Shown piece after piece: positions 36,245-44,469 of a DNA stretch of 64,000 nt. The first letter of the stretch is position 1; every line of letters starts with the position of its first letter. The position numbers and the translations under genes were made by a program. Source of the stretch: Inquilinus sp. Marseille-Q2685 (GTDB lineage: Bacteria; Pseudomonadota; Alphaproteobacteria; DSM-16000; Inquilinaceae); the NCBI RefSeq assembly GCF_916619195.1, contig NZ_CAKAKL010000003.1, positions 421,950 through 485,949 of the forward strand. The letters are read 5' to 3'. Below the pieces are notes generated by a model. The model saw only the letters and a list, made by a program, of their open reading frames with translations, made no database searches and was not told the origin of the DNA.

Positions 36245-36271
36245 CCTGCCCGGCCACCGCGGCCGGGCAGG
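36245..36271 (+). repeat. Intercistronic stem-loop after the binding-protein gene
   Basis: Perfect 11-bp stem, CCTGCCCGGCC (36245-36255) with GGCCGGGCAGG (36261-36271) and loop ACCGC, starting 7 nt after the binding-protein stop and before the fused permease-ATPase gene. Confidence 0.7.
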
Positions 36272-36309
36272 CTCCCCTGCCGCCGACGACCCCAAAAAGA
36301 CGGCTCCGC

Positions 36310-37824
36310 ATGGACTGGATCGAAAACCTGCGCCGCAGCTTCCTCGACTGGGGCGCGATGGGCGAGGTGCTGCCCACCATGATCGCGGTCGGGCTGAAGA
36401 ACACGCTGATCCTCGCCTTCGCCTCGACCGTGCTCGGCATCGCCATCGGCATGGCGCTCGCCATCATGGGCATCTCGCGCTCGCCCTGGCTGCGCATCCC
36501 GGCACGGATCTACACGGATATCTTTCGCGGGCTTCCGGCCATCGTCACCATCCTTCTGATCGGGCAGGGCCTGGCCCGGGCGGGGCGGGAGATCTTCGGG
36601 CCGTCGCCCTATCCGCTCGGCATCCTCGCCCTCGGGCTGATCGCCGGCGCCTATATCGGCGAGATCTTCCGCTCCGGCATCCAGAGCGTCGATCGCGGCC
36701 AGATGGACGCCTGCCGGGCGCTCAGCATGAGCTACGGCCAGGCGATGCGGCTGATCATCGTGCCGCAGGGCATCCGGCGGGTGCTGCCAGCCCTGGTCAA
36801 CCAGTTTATCGGCAATGTGAAGGATTCCAGCCTGGTCTACTTCCTGGGCCTGCTGGCGTCGGAGCGCGAGATCTTCCGCATCGGCCAGGACCAGGCGGTG
36901 GTCACCGGCAACCTGTCGCCGCTGTTGCTCGCCGGCGTGTTCTACCTGCTGGTCACCGTGCCACTGACCCATCTGGTCAACTGGATCGACACCCGGCTGC
37001 GGGTCGGCCGCAGCCTGTCCGGGGCGGGGACCAGCGGCCTGGTCGAGGTCGGCGAGATGAAGGGCGCTGCCGAGAGCACCGGGGCGGACACTCGCTTCAG
37101 CGGCGGCAGCCTGGCCGTGCGCGGCCTCAGCATGGCCTATGGCGAGCACGAGGTGCTCAAGGACATCGACCTCACCGTGCCGTCCGGGTCGGTCACCTGC
37201 ATCATCGCCCCTTCCGGCTCCGGCAAGTCGACCCTGCTGCGCTGCCTGAACCGGCTGGTGGAGGTGAAGGGCGGCGACATCCTGCTCGACGGCGACAGCA
37301 TCCTCGGCATGAAGCCGGACAGGCTGCGCCGCCGGATCGGCATGGTGTTCCAGCAGTTCAACCTGTTTCCGGACCACACCGCGCTGGAGAACGTCGCGCT
37401 GTCGCCGACCCGGATCAAGCGCCTGCCCAGGGCCGCCGCGGAGCGGATCGCCAAGGCGCGGCTGGCCGAGGTCGGGCTGGCCGGCCGCCAGCACCATCGC
37501 CCGTCGCGCCTGTCGGGCGGCCAGCAGCAGCGGGTGGCGATCGCCCGGGCGCTGGCGATGGAACCCGAGGTCATCCTGTTCGACGAGGTGACCAGCGCGC
37601 TGGACCCGGAACTGGTGAAGGGCGTCCTCACCCTGATGGCCGATCTCGGCCGGCGCGGCATGACCATGGTGGTCGTCACCCATGAGATGGGCTTCGCCCG
37701 GCGGGTCGCCGACCAGGTCGTGTTCATGGACGAAGGCCGGGTGGTCGAGGCCGGCCCGCCCGAGGCGATCTTCGACCGGCCGCAGAGCGAGCGGCTCAAG
37801 CGCTTCCTGGCGGAAGTCCTCTAA
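36310..37824 (+). CDS. Fused amino-acid ABC transporter permease-ATPase
   Basis: 504 residues joining two usually separate subunits. Residues 1 to about 240 are a HisM/GlnP-type permease ([20 protein letters not shown]-like loop in [24 protein letters not shown]). A linker of about 25 residues leads to an ABC ATPase from about residue 268: Walker [11 protein letters not shown]-loop VFQQFNLF, signature LSGGQQQR, Walker [13 protein letters not shown] and switch histidine VVTHEMGF. It acts as a homodimer, giving a full transporter from one chain. It lies between the binding-protein and oxidase genes. Confidence 0.93.
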   Translation: MDWIENLRRSFLDWGAMGEVLPTMIAVGLKNTLILAFASTVLGIAIGMALAIMGISRSPWLRIPARIYTDIFRGLPAIVTILLIGQGLARAGREIFGPSPYPLGILALGLIAGAYIGEIFRSGIQSVDRGQMDACRALSMSYGQAMRLIIVPQGIRRVLPALVNQFIGNVKDSSLVYFLGLLASEREIFRIGQDQAVVTGNLSPLLLAGVFYLLVTVPLTHLVNWIDTRLRVGRSLSGAGTSGLVEVGEMKGAAESTGADTRFSGGSLAVRGLSMAYGEHEVLKDIDLTVPSGSVTCIIAPSGSGKSTLLRCLNRLVEVKGGDILLDGDSILGMKPDRLRRRIGMVFQQFNLFPDHTALENVALSPTRIKRLPRAAAERIAKARLAEVGLAGRQHHRPSRLSGGQQQRVAIARALAMEPEVILFDEVTSALDPELVKGVLTLMADLGRRGMTMVVVTHEMGFARRVADQVVFMDEGRVVEAGPPEAIFDRPQSERLKRFLAEVL

Positions 37825-37843
37825 TCCAGGCGGAAGTTCAGTG

Positions 37844-38974
37844 ATGAAAAGCAAAGTCTCCAACATCGTCGTCATCGGCGCCGGCATCTTCGGCGTCTCC
37901 ACGGCCGTCCAGCTCGTCCGGCGCGGCGTGGCGACCGTGCTGGTGAATGACGGCCCGGTCGCGAACGGCGCCTCCGGCCGCTCGCTGTCCTGGCTCAACT
38001 CGTCGCGCTGGCGCTCCGACGCCTATCACCGGCTGCGCATGGCCGGCATCGACCGCTACCGGACCCTGGCCTATCGGCATCCCGATGCGGACTGGCTGCG
38101 CTTCGACGGCGGACTGACCTGGGATGCCGACGACGAGAGCAACCGGATCGAAGCGGCGTATTGTCATGAAATATCGCTGGCCTATGACGCGCAGCATCTC
38201 GCGGCCGCGCAGGTGCCGGCGGTGACGCCTGGCGTCGATGTTGCCGCGATCACGCCGCAAGGCGCGATCTTCAATCCCGGCGAGGGCTGGGTCGACCTGC
38301 CGAGCCTGATCCGCCTGCTGGTGGAGGAATTCGAGGCGCTCGGCGGCCGTCTCGTCACCGAGGCCGGGCCGGCGCGCGTGATCATCGAGGACGGCCGCGC
38401 CGTCGGGGCGGCGACGGCGCGGGGCGGGGAGGTCAGGGCGGACGCCGTGCTGGTCGCCACCGGCCCGTCGGTGCCGCGGATGGCGGCGGAGGCCGGGCAG
38501 AGGATCGACGACGGCACCCCGGTGTCGCTGCTGGTCACCACCAGGCCGGCCGGCGCGCCGCTGAAAGCCGTGCTGAACACGCCGCGCGTGGCGATCCGCC
38601 CGGCGCCCGGCGGCGCCTTCGCGCTCGACTCGGCGTGGTCGGAGGAGGAGGTCGAGATCCGCCCCGACGGCAGCTACGGGGTGAAGCCGGAGACCATCGA
38701 CGGCCTGCTCGCGGAGGCCTCCAAGGTGCTGGAGGGCAACCCGACGCTGGAGCTCGACCGCTACGGCGTCGGCCGCAAGCCGATCCCTGGCGACGGCGAT
38801 CCGGTGTTCGGCGAGCTGCAGGCGATCCCCGGCTATTTCGTCGCCTTCAGCCACAGCGGCGCCACGCTGGGGCTGATCGCCGGCGAGCTGCTGGCCTTCG
38901 AGATCGCGACCGGCGAGCGGCATCCGATGCTGGCTCCGTTCCGGCCGGAGCGCTTCGGGACTGAGTCCCGATAG
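37844..38974 (+). CDS. FAD-dependent oxidoreductase (DAO family)
   Basis: 376 residues from ATG 37844. The FAD-binding motif is IVVIGAGIFGVSTAVQLVRRG; the DAO fold continues with NGASGRSLSWLNSSRW and a C-terminal FAD segment GYFVAFSHSGATLGLIAGELLAFEI. DAO-family enzymes oxidise secondary or primary amines such as D-amino acids, sarcosine, opines and fructosyl-amino acids. Placed after an amino-acid-type transporter under LacI control, it is probably the catabolic enzyme for the imported compound. A 7-bp inverted repeat (38955-38971) lies at its very end. Confidence 0.9.
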   Translation: MKSKVSNIVVIGAGIFGVSTAVQLVRRGVATVLVNDGPVANGASGRSLSWLNSSRWRSDAYHRLRMAGIDRYRTLAYRHPDADWLRFDGGLTWDADDESNRIEAAYCHEISLAYDAQHLAAAQVPAVTPGVDVAAITPQGAIFNPGEGWVDLPSLIRLLVEEFEALGGRLVTEAGPARVIIEDGRAVGAATARGGEVRADAVLVATGPSVPRMAAEAGQRIDDGTPVSLLVTTRPAGAPLKAVLNTPRVAIRPAPGGAFALDSAWSEEEVEIRPDGSYGVKPETIDGLLAEASKVLEGNPTLELDRYGVGRKPIPGDGDPVFGELQAIPGYFVAFSHSGATLGLIAGELLAFEIATGERHPMLAPFRPERFGTESR

Positions 38975-39002
38975 TCGGTCGGGCCGACGCGTCGAAGCCG
39001 GC

Positions 39003-39752
39003 TCAGGCGACCTGCCGCGCCGGGGCCTCCTTGCGCAGCCGCGCCCGCAGATGCGGGCAGGTGCCGCACTCCGTGATCTCCGGCAGGCGATAGCGCAGGC
39101 AGCACAGCCGGCGCCACCGCTTGGCCTCGCCGTCCTCCTCGATCGTCTGGATCGGGTCGAACAGCGGGTTCGGCGTGCCGTCCGGCCGTTCGCGGCTGGA
39201 CAGCAACCGGCCGGCCTCCGCCGCCAGGCGGCCATCCGCCAGCGGATGGGCCGCGATCTCGCCCAGGATCCAGTCCAGATAGACCGCGGCATTGTTCCAG
39301 TAGAGGCGCGGCGCCACCCGCGTGTGCCGGGCCCAGGCGGCGATGAAGGGCTCGATATGGCCGTCGATCAGCCGGTCGAAGCGGCGGAAGGCGTCCGGTT
39401 CGTCCTCCGTCTCGCCGTCATGCGCCATGCGGAAGGCGATCGGGTGGCCCTCCGGCGCGCGGATCACCGCGATTTCGGACAGGGCGATCGGAAAGCGGCG
39501 GCCCAGCAGCAGGCTCGCCGCCGTCACCGGCGGCAGCAGCCGGGCGAAGTACCATTGCGACCAGAAGGAGGCGACGGCGCGCCGGTCCGCCCCGGGATAG
39601 CGGCCGGCATAGTCGTCCAGCACCCGGTCGATCGCTCCCGGGTCGAGCAGGCTGGGGCCGGGCAGGGCGGGGCGCTCGTCGTCCGGCAGCACCACGGCGT
39701 CGCCGCAATGGGCCAGGTCGCCGGTGAAGATCGGCCGCAGGATCTCGATCAT
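39003..39752 (-). CDS. fhuF: Siderophore-iron reductase FhuF-like protein
   Basis: 249 residues. The C-terminal 2Fe-2S cysteines are present in the FhuF pattern, CC then CxxC: RRLCCLRYRLPEITECGTCPHL. The N-terminal part holds the FhuF fold with SFWSQWYFARLLPPVTAASLLLGR. FhuF releases iron from ferric hydroxamate siderophores in the cytoplasm by reduction. It stands alone, without siderophore transport genes nearby. A Fur-like inverted repeat lies just upstream at 39766-39780. Confidence 0.88.
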   Translation of the reverse strand: MIEILRPIFTGDLAHCGDAVVLPDDERPALPGPSLLDPGAIDRVLDDYAGRYPGADRRAVASFWSQWYFARLLPPVTAASLLLGRRFPIALSEIAVIRAPEGHPIAFRMAHDGETEDEPDAFRRFDRLIDGHIEPFIAAWARHTRVAPRLYWNNAAVYLDWILGEIAAHPLADGRLAAEAGRLLSSRERPDGTPNPLFDPIQTIEEDGEAKRWRRLCCLRYRLPEITECGTCPHLRARLRKEAPARQVA

Positions 39753-39765
39753 CTCGACGGATCAG

Positions 39766-39780
39766 GAATGCGTGTCATTC
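39766..39780 (-). promoter_or_regulatory. Possible Fur-like iron-responsive site
   Basis: GAATG (39766-39770) and CATTC (39776-39780) form an inverted repeat 14 nt upstream of the fhuF start codon; on the minus strand the left side extends to TTGAGAATGA, similar to a Fur half-site. Only short arms, so tentative. Confidence 0.3.
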
Positions 39781-39832
39781 TCAACTGGCTATCGCAAACC
39801 GGCGGCGGCTGCAATCGCGGCGAAGCTGCGCG

Positions 39833-40117
39833 TCAGCGACGCCGCAGGTCGCGGCCGTCCAGCGTCACATTGGCATCGGGATCGAGGCGCCGCTCCTCGA
39901 TCCGCAGCTCCGCCGCGCGTTCGATCCCGGCGCGGTGGTGATGGTAGATCTCGACCGCCTCGGCCGGCGTCGGCCGGTGTCCGAGCAGGGTGCGCAGCGC
40001 CGCTGCCGGCAGGAACACCCGGCCGGCATAATCGCCGACCTCGACGCCGAACTCGACCGCCTGGCGCGCCTCGTTCCAGGCGGCGTCGTCGGGGAAGGTG
40101 AAGATCGGGCGGGCCAT
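39833..40117 (-). CDS. Small conserved protein, DUF1488-like
   Basis: 94 residues. The pattern FTFPDDAAWNEARQAVEFGVEVGDYAGRVFLPAAALRTLLG with a following Glu/Ala helix resembles the DUF1488 family of small cytoplasmic proteins; function unknown. It lies between fhuF and a hydrolase gene, all on the minus strand, but with gaps that make an operon uncertain. Confidence 0.7.
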   Translation of the reverse strand: MARPIFTFPDDAAWNEARQAVEFGVEVGDYAGRVFLPAAALRTLLGHRPTPAEAVEIYHHHRAGIERAAELRIEERRLDPDANVTLDGRDLRRR

Positions 40118-40207
40118 GGCGCCTTCTACCAGCCCGCGGCGTGCAGCGGCAATGTCAGGCGCCGGTGCACTCGTTCCGTGCGGGCGCTGAGAGGCGAGGC
40201 TCGCTGA

Positions 40208-41074
40208 CTACTTCGCGGTCAGGAACGCGATGACGTCGCCGTCGAACTCCTTCGGGTTCTGCAGCATGCCGAAATGGCTGACATTCGGCAGGATGCGCAG
40301 CTCCGCCCCCGGGATCGTGCGCGCCAGGTACTCGGTGTGCTCGCGCTTGATGCCTTCGTCGTATTCGCCGTCGGCGATCGCGGTGCGCACCTTGATGCCG
40401 CGCAGCTGCTCCGCGGTGAAGTCTGGTTGGGTCGCCCACATCTGCGAGATCTGCTGCAGGAAGCTGTCGTACTGGTCCGGCGTCTTGGACAGCTTCCTGT
40501 ATTCGGCGCCGGCGCGCTCGATGAAGGCGGCGAAGGTCGGGTTCTTGTCGAAATCAGGCTTCAGCCCGCTGAGGTCAGAGTTCGCGCCATAGGCGTAGAG
40601 GCGGTTCAGCCGCTCCGGATGATGGATGGCGATGTCGAGGCCGATGATGCCGCCGTCGCTCCAGCCGACCAGGTCGGTTTTCTGGATCTTCAGGTGGTCC
40701 AGCAGCGCCAGCACGTCGGACGACATCAGGTCGTAGCTGTAGGGCTGGGCCGAGCGGGTGCTGCGTCCATGGCCCCGGCTGTCGGCGACGATCACCTGGA
40801 AGCCCCGCGCGGTCAGCGCCGGCACCAGGCTGCCCCAGTAGTCGGAGTTGGACAGGCCGCCATGCAGCAGGATCACCGGCCGGCCCTGGCCGAACACGGC
40901 GTAGTACATCTGGATATCGTTCACCGGGGCCGTGCCGCTCTCGGCCGGCTTGGGCAGCGGCGGCGGCTCCGGCAGGGTCTGCCAGACCTCGGCGGCCTGC
41001 GCCGTCAGCGCCGCGATGCCGATGCCGATCGCGGCGGCGGCACCCAGCAGGGTTCTTCCCAGACCACGGAACAT
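40208..41074 (-). CDS. Exported alpha/beta hydrolase
   Basis: 288 residues from ATG 41074. An N-terminal Gly/Ala/Ile hydrophobic segment ending AQAAE is a signal peptide. Hydrolase marks are VILLHGGLSNSDYWGSLVPAL, the VIVADSRGHGRS segment, nucleophile-elbow LVGWSDGGIIGL with aspartate rather than serine in the GWSDG motif (the serine before it is the nucleophile), and histidine in NVSHFGML. It belongs to the esterase/haloperoxidase-like group. A TetR gene is upstream on the same strand, 55 nt away. Confidence 0.87.
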   Translation of the reverse strand: MFRGLGRTLLGAAAAIGIGIAALTAQAAEVWQTLPEPPPLPKPAESGTAPVNDIQMYYAVFGQGRPVILLHGGLSNSDYWGSLVPALTARGFQVIVADSRGHGRSTRSAQPYSYDLMSSDVLALLDHLKIQKTDLVGWSDGGIIGLDIAIHHPERLNRLYAYGANSDLSGLKPDFDKNPTFAAFIERAGAEYRKLSKTPDQYDSFLQQISQMWATQPDFTAEQLRGIKVRTAIADGEYDEGIKREHTEYLARTIPGAELRILPNVSHFGMLQNPKEFDGDVIAFLTAK

Positions 41075-41129
41075 GATGGTGCTCCCGGTGACGTGAATTG
41101 GGGCCGAATCACAAGGAGCCGCGATCATA

Positions 41130-41726
41130 TCACCCGGACGATCGCTCCGCGCGCTGCGGCACGAAGCGGCGGATAACCTCCAGCCCGCCCTCCAGGAAGC
41201 GGTCCGACAGGGTCTTGTCGGCCGCACTGCGTGCCAGGATCAGGGCGCCGACCATGGCGGCGACCACCTGCGGTGCCGCCGCCGGATCGCCGCCATCGGC
41301 CCTGAGCGCCTCCTCGGCGAGTTCCACGAGGCCGTGCAGGCCGCGGGTGAACTCGGCGCGGGTTTCGGCCGGATGGCGTGCGATCTCCGGCCCGATCGCG
41401 GCGGCGACGCAGCCCTGGCCCGGATGGTCGCGATGGGCCGGCGACAGATAGGTCTCGGCCATCGCCGCCAGCCGCTCGCCGGGCGGGCGGGCCTCGACGA
41501 TCCGGCGAAGGCGGGTTTGGCTCTCGCCGAAGCCCTCGGCGCAGGCGGCGGCCACCAGCGCCTCCTTCGACGGGAAATGGGCATAGAAGCCGCCATGAGT
41601 CAGCCCGGCATCGGCCATCAGCGCGGCGACGCCCACCGCCTCCACCCCGTCCTCGCGGAAGCGCCTGGCGGCGGTGCGGATGATCCGCTCCCGCGTCTCC
41701 TGCTTGTGGTCCTTGCTGTAGCGCAT
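41130..41726 (-). CDS. TetR family regulator
   Basis: 198 residues. Helix-turn-helix: RERIIRTAARRFREDGVEAVGVAALMADAGLTHGGFYAHFPSKEALVAAAC, very like the NemR/YcdC-type subgroup with a HGGFYAHF recognition helix. The C-terminal half has GCVAAAIGPEIARH. It diverges from the thiolase gene across 84 nt containing a 28-bp near-palindrome (41761-41788), and so probably represses both itself and the thiolase gene. The hydrolase gene downstream may be in its transcript. Confidence 0.92.
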   Translation of the reverse strand: MRYSKDHKQETRERIIRTAARRFREDGVEAVGVAALMADAGLTHGGFYAHFPSKEALVAAACAEGFGESQTRLRRIVEARPPGERLAAMAETYLSPAHRDHPGQGCVAAAIGPEIARHPAETRAEFTRGLHGLVELAEEALRADGGDPAAAPQVVAAMVGALILARSAADKTLSDRFLEGGLEVIRRFVPQRAERSSG

Positions 41727-41760
41727 GCCGGCCTCCGGTTTCCCCGCATTGTCTTTTTAG

Positions 41761-41788
41761 ATGACGCTTATAATATTGTAATCGTCAT
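41761..41788. promoter_or_regulatory. TetR operator overlapping a promoter, between tetR and the thiolase gene
   Basis: A 28-bp near-palindrome with perfect outer arms ATGACG (41761-41766) and CGTCAT (41783-41788); 12 of 14 positions per half are symmetric. It covers TATAAT (41769-41774) and TAATAT (41772-41777); the latter is 17 nt from TTGTCT (41749-41754). Binding would shut off the thiolase promoter. Confidence 0.65.
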
Positions 41789-41810
41789 ATAACGATCCAA
41801 GAGGCTCCCC

Positions 41811-42998
41811 ATGTCCGCCGAAGATCCCGTCGTGATCGTCGGGTCCGCCCGCGCGCCGCTCGGTCGCTTCCGCGGCGCGCTGGCGCCGCTGGCGGCGCCG
41901 CAGCTGGGATCCGCCGCGATCGCCGCCGCCCTGGCCCGGGCCGGCGTCGCGCCGGCGCAGGTCGACGAGGCGCTGGTCGGCTGCGTGCTGCCGGCCGGGC
42001 AGGGCCAGGCGCCGGCGCGCCAGTCGGCCCGCGGCGCCGGCCTGCCGGACGCGGTCGGGGCCCCCACCGTGAACAAGGTCTGCGGCTCCGGCATGAAGGC
42101 GACGATGCTCGGCCGGGACCTGATCGCCGCCGGCTCCGCCGATGTCGTCGTCGCCGGCGGGATGGAGAGCATGTCGAACGCGCCCTGGCTGCTGCCGGGC
42201 GTGCGCGACGGGCTGCGCTTCGGCCATGGCCGGATCTTCGACCATGCGGCGCTGGACGGGCTCGAGGACGCCTATGACAAGGGCCGGGCGATGGGCGATT
42301 TCGGCGAGGCCACGGCCGCCCGCTACGGCTTCGGCCGCGACGACCAGGATTCCTATGCCGCGACCTCGCTGCGCCGGGCCCAGGCGGCGATCGCGGACGG
42401 CGCCTTCGCCGCCGAGATCGCGCCGGTAACCGTCCCGGCCAAAGGCGGCCCGGTCGAGATCGCGGTCGACGAGAACCCGGCGTCGCTCTCGGCCGACAAG
42501 ATCCCGAAGCTGAAGCCGGCCTTCCGCACGGACGGCACCATCACCGCCGCCAGCTCCAGCGCCAATGCCGACGGCGCCGCGGCGCTGGTCCTGGCCCGGC
42601 GCTCGGCCGCCGACCGGCTGGGCTTGCCGGTGCTGGCGACGATCCGCGGCCATGCCACGCAGTCCCAGGCGCCGGAATGGTTCACCACGGCGCCGATTGG
42701 CGCGATCCGCACTCTGCTCGACCGGGTCGGCTGGCGGGCCGGCGAGGTCGACCTGTTCGAGATCAACGAGGCCTTCGCCTGCGTGGTGATGGCGGCGATG
42801 CGCGACCTCGACCTGCCGCATGACAAGGTCAACATTCATGGCGGCGCCTGCGCCCTCGGCCACCCGATCGGCGCCACCGGCGCCCGGCTGATCGTCACCC
42901 TGCTGGCGGCGCTGCAGCGCCACGGCCTGCGCCGCGGCGTCGCCTCGCTGTGCATCGGCGGCGGCGAGGCGACGGCGATCGCGATCGAGAGGGCCTAG
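41811..42998 (+). CDS. Acetyl-CoA acetyltransferase (thiolase)
   Basis: 395 residues. The acyl-accepting cysteine is C91 in NKVCGSGMK, the C-terminal histidine is in GGACALGHPIGATGAR and the second cysteine in SLCIGGGEATA. It joins or splits acetoacetyl-CoA in the cytoplasm, in either polyhydroxybutyrate/isoprenoid supply or fatty-acid degradation. No reductase or polymerase gene is adjacent. It is expressed opposite the TetR gene under the 41761-41788 operator, which suggests control by an acyl or hydrophobic effector. Its stop shares CTAG with the convergent acetyltransferase gene. Confidence 0.94.
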   Translation: MSAEDPVVIVGSARAPLGRFRGALAPLAAPQLGSAAIAAALARAGVAPAQVDEALVGCVLPAGQGQAPARQSARGAGLPDAVGAPTVNKVCGSGMKATMLGRDLIAAGSADVVVAGGMESMSNAPWLLPGVRDGLRFGHGRIFDHAALDGLEDAYDKGRAMGDFGEATAARYGFGRDDQDSYAATSLRRAQAAIADGAFAAEIAPVTVPAKGGPVEIAVDENPASLSADKIPKLKPAFRTDGTITAASSSANADGAAALVLARRSAADRLGLPVLATIRGHATQSQAPEWFTTAPIGAIRTLLDRVGWRAGEVDLFEINEAFACVVMAAMRDLDLPHDKVNIHGGACALGHPIGATGARLIVTLLAALQRHGLRRGVASLCIGGGEATAIAIERA

Positions 42999-43498
42999 CC
43001 CGTGAAGCGCACGTAGCGACTCGCGCCGGCGGGGCCGAGATGGCGCAGGCCGATCTTCTCGGCCACCCGGATCGAGCCTGCGTTGTCCTGGTCGATGTCG
43101 GCGATGACCGCGACCCCCAGCGTCTCGCGCGCATGGGCCAGGACCGGCGCGGCGGCCTCGGTGGCATAGCCGTGGCCCCAGGCCGCGCGCACCAACCGCC
43201 ACCCGATCTCGATCTCCGGTCCCAGAGCGTCGGCGGGGATCAGCAGGATCCAGCCGAGGAAGCGGCCCTCGGGCGCCTTCGTCCGCACGGTCCAATACCC
43301 CATGCCGTCCGGATAGGCCCGGGTGATCCGGTCTTCGACGAAGCGGCGATGCGCTTCGGGATCGCTCCACGGCCCGTCGATATGGCGCACCACCTCCGGA
43401 TCGCGGTCCATGGCCAGGCAGTCCGCGAGGTCCGCCATGGTCCGCGGCCGCAGGGTCAGGCGCGGGGTCTCGAAGGACGGCAGCACCGCTTCTATCAC
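42995..43498 (-). CDS. GNAT family N-acetyltransferase (RimJ/RimL-like)
   Basis: 167 residues from GTG 43498, which overlaps the stop of the upstream gene as GTGA. Typical start FETPRLTLRPRTMADLADCLAM and core EIEIGWRLVRAAWGHGYATEAAAPVLAHA with the acetyl-CoA-binding RxxxGxG/A-like loop, then IRVAEKIGLRHLG. Members acetylate ribosomal proteins, antibiotics or small amines; target unknown. Confidence 0.87.
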   Translation of the reverse strand: MIEAVLPSFETPRLTLRPRTMADLADCLAMDRDPEVVRHIDGPWSDPEAHRRFVEDRITRAYPDGMGYWTVRTKAPEGRFLGWILLIPADALGPEIEIGWRLVRAAWGHGYATEAAAPVLAHARETLGVAVIADIDQDNAGSIRVAEKIGLRHLGPAGASRYVRFTG

Positions 43499-44331
43499 GG
43501 CAATGGCTTGGTCTGGCCCGGCACGATGCCGCCCAACTGGGTCAGCAGCGCCGGGTAGCTCGGATCGGTCGGCAGCACGACGCGCTGCGACGTGCCGGTC
43601 CGCGCCGCGCTGACCGGGCCGAAGCTCAGCACGATCGCGGCATCCGGGCGCATCGTCGCGGTGTCGCCGCCCTGGGCCGTCCGCACCGGCGGCGGCAGCG
43701 GGCTCGCGAAGGTGGGGGACGGCGGCGGCGTGAAGGCGGTGCTCGGCGGAACCGTGCCCGTGACCACCGGCGGCCCGCCCTGGATCACCAGCGGGCGCGA
43801 CGGCGCCACCGGGTTCGCCGGCAGGGGCAGCATCGGCTGCGGCGCCGGACGCGGCGCCGTGAACGGGGATGCGGCCCGCGGCGTCGGCGCAGGCGTGGTC
43901 GGGGCGATCAGCACCTGCCGGGGCGGCTGCAGCGGCTGGGGCTGGAGCTGGGGTGGGGGCGAGGCCAGGCGCGGCGCCACCGGGGCGGCCGGCAGCGCCA
44001 TGGGAGTCGCGAGCGGCCGCAGCGCATCCGGCCCGGCGGGCTGGAGCGCGCCCGGGCGGCCGGCCAGCCGGGCGTCGAAATAGGACGCCCTGGCCGCGGC
44101 GCAGGGGATCAGCAGGTTGACCGGCGTGCCGATCGCCAGCCGGCCGGCGCTGTCGGGGTAGGTTCCGATCACGCCGGTGCTGACCTGGCACGATCCGCGG
44201 CCAAGATCGGTGGTGGTGTTGACCTGGAGCTGGACATGATAGGCGGGTGCCTGGGCCAGCGCCGGCGATATGGTCGGCGGCGCGAATGCGGCGGCGGCCG
44301 GAAGCAGGACCAGGAGAAACGCACGTCTCAT
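43495..44331 (-). CDS. Proline-rich exported protein, unknown function
   Basis: 278 residues. A signal peptide ends near SPALAQA. A short N-terminal domain with VNTTTDLGRGSCQVSTGVIGTYPDSAG and one further Cys (LLIPCAAARASYF) is followed by about 120 residues rich in Pro, Ala and Gln, and a C-terminal DPSYPALLTQLGGIVPGQ. The Pro-rich part suggests a spacer crossing the periplasm or wall. No family recognised. Coupled by GTGA to the acetyltransferase gene. Confidence 0.7.
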   Translation of the reverse strand: MRRAFLLVLLPAAAAFAPPTISPALAQAPAYHVQLQVNTTTDLGRGSCQVSTGVIGTYPDSAGRLAIGTPVNLLIPCAAARASYFDARLAGRPGALQPAGPDALRPLATPMALPAAPVAPRLASPPPQLQPQPLQPPRQVLIAPTTPAPTPRAASPFTAPRPAPQPMLPLPANPVAPSRPLVIQGGPPVVTGTVPPSTAFTPPPSPTFASPLPPPVRTAQGGDTATMRPDAAIVLSFGPVSAARTGTSQRVVLPTDPSYPALLTQLGGIVPGQTKPLP

Positions 44332-44469
44332 CGTCGCATATCCTTCGAAACCCGCCGTCCCGATGCCGTGGCCATGGGCAGCACACGGCTGTACGGCCGG
44401 CCGGGGCGAAATCCGTCGGGCGGAAATTATGCCTCGTCCTGCGGGGCGGAGGAAGCGGAGCGGACCGCG

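Noticed and set aside
38955..38971. TCGGGAC-TGA-GTCCCGA hairpin at the end of the oxidase gene as a terminator
   Set aside because: Only 7 bp with a 3-nt loop, inside the coding region, and no T-run after it.
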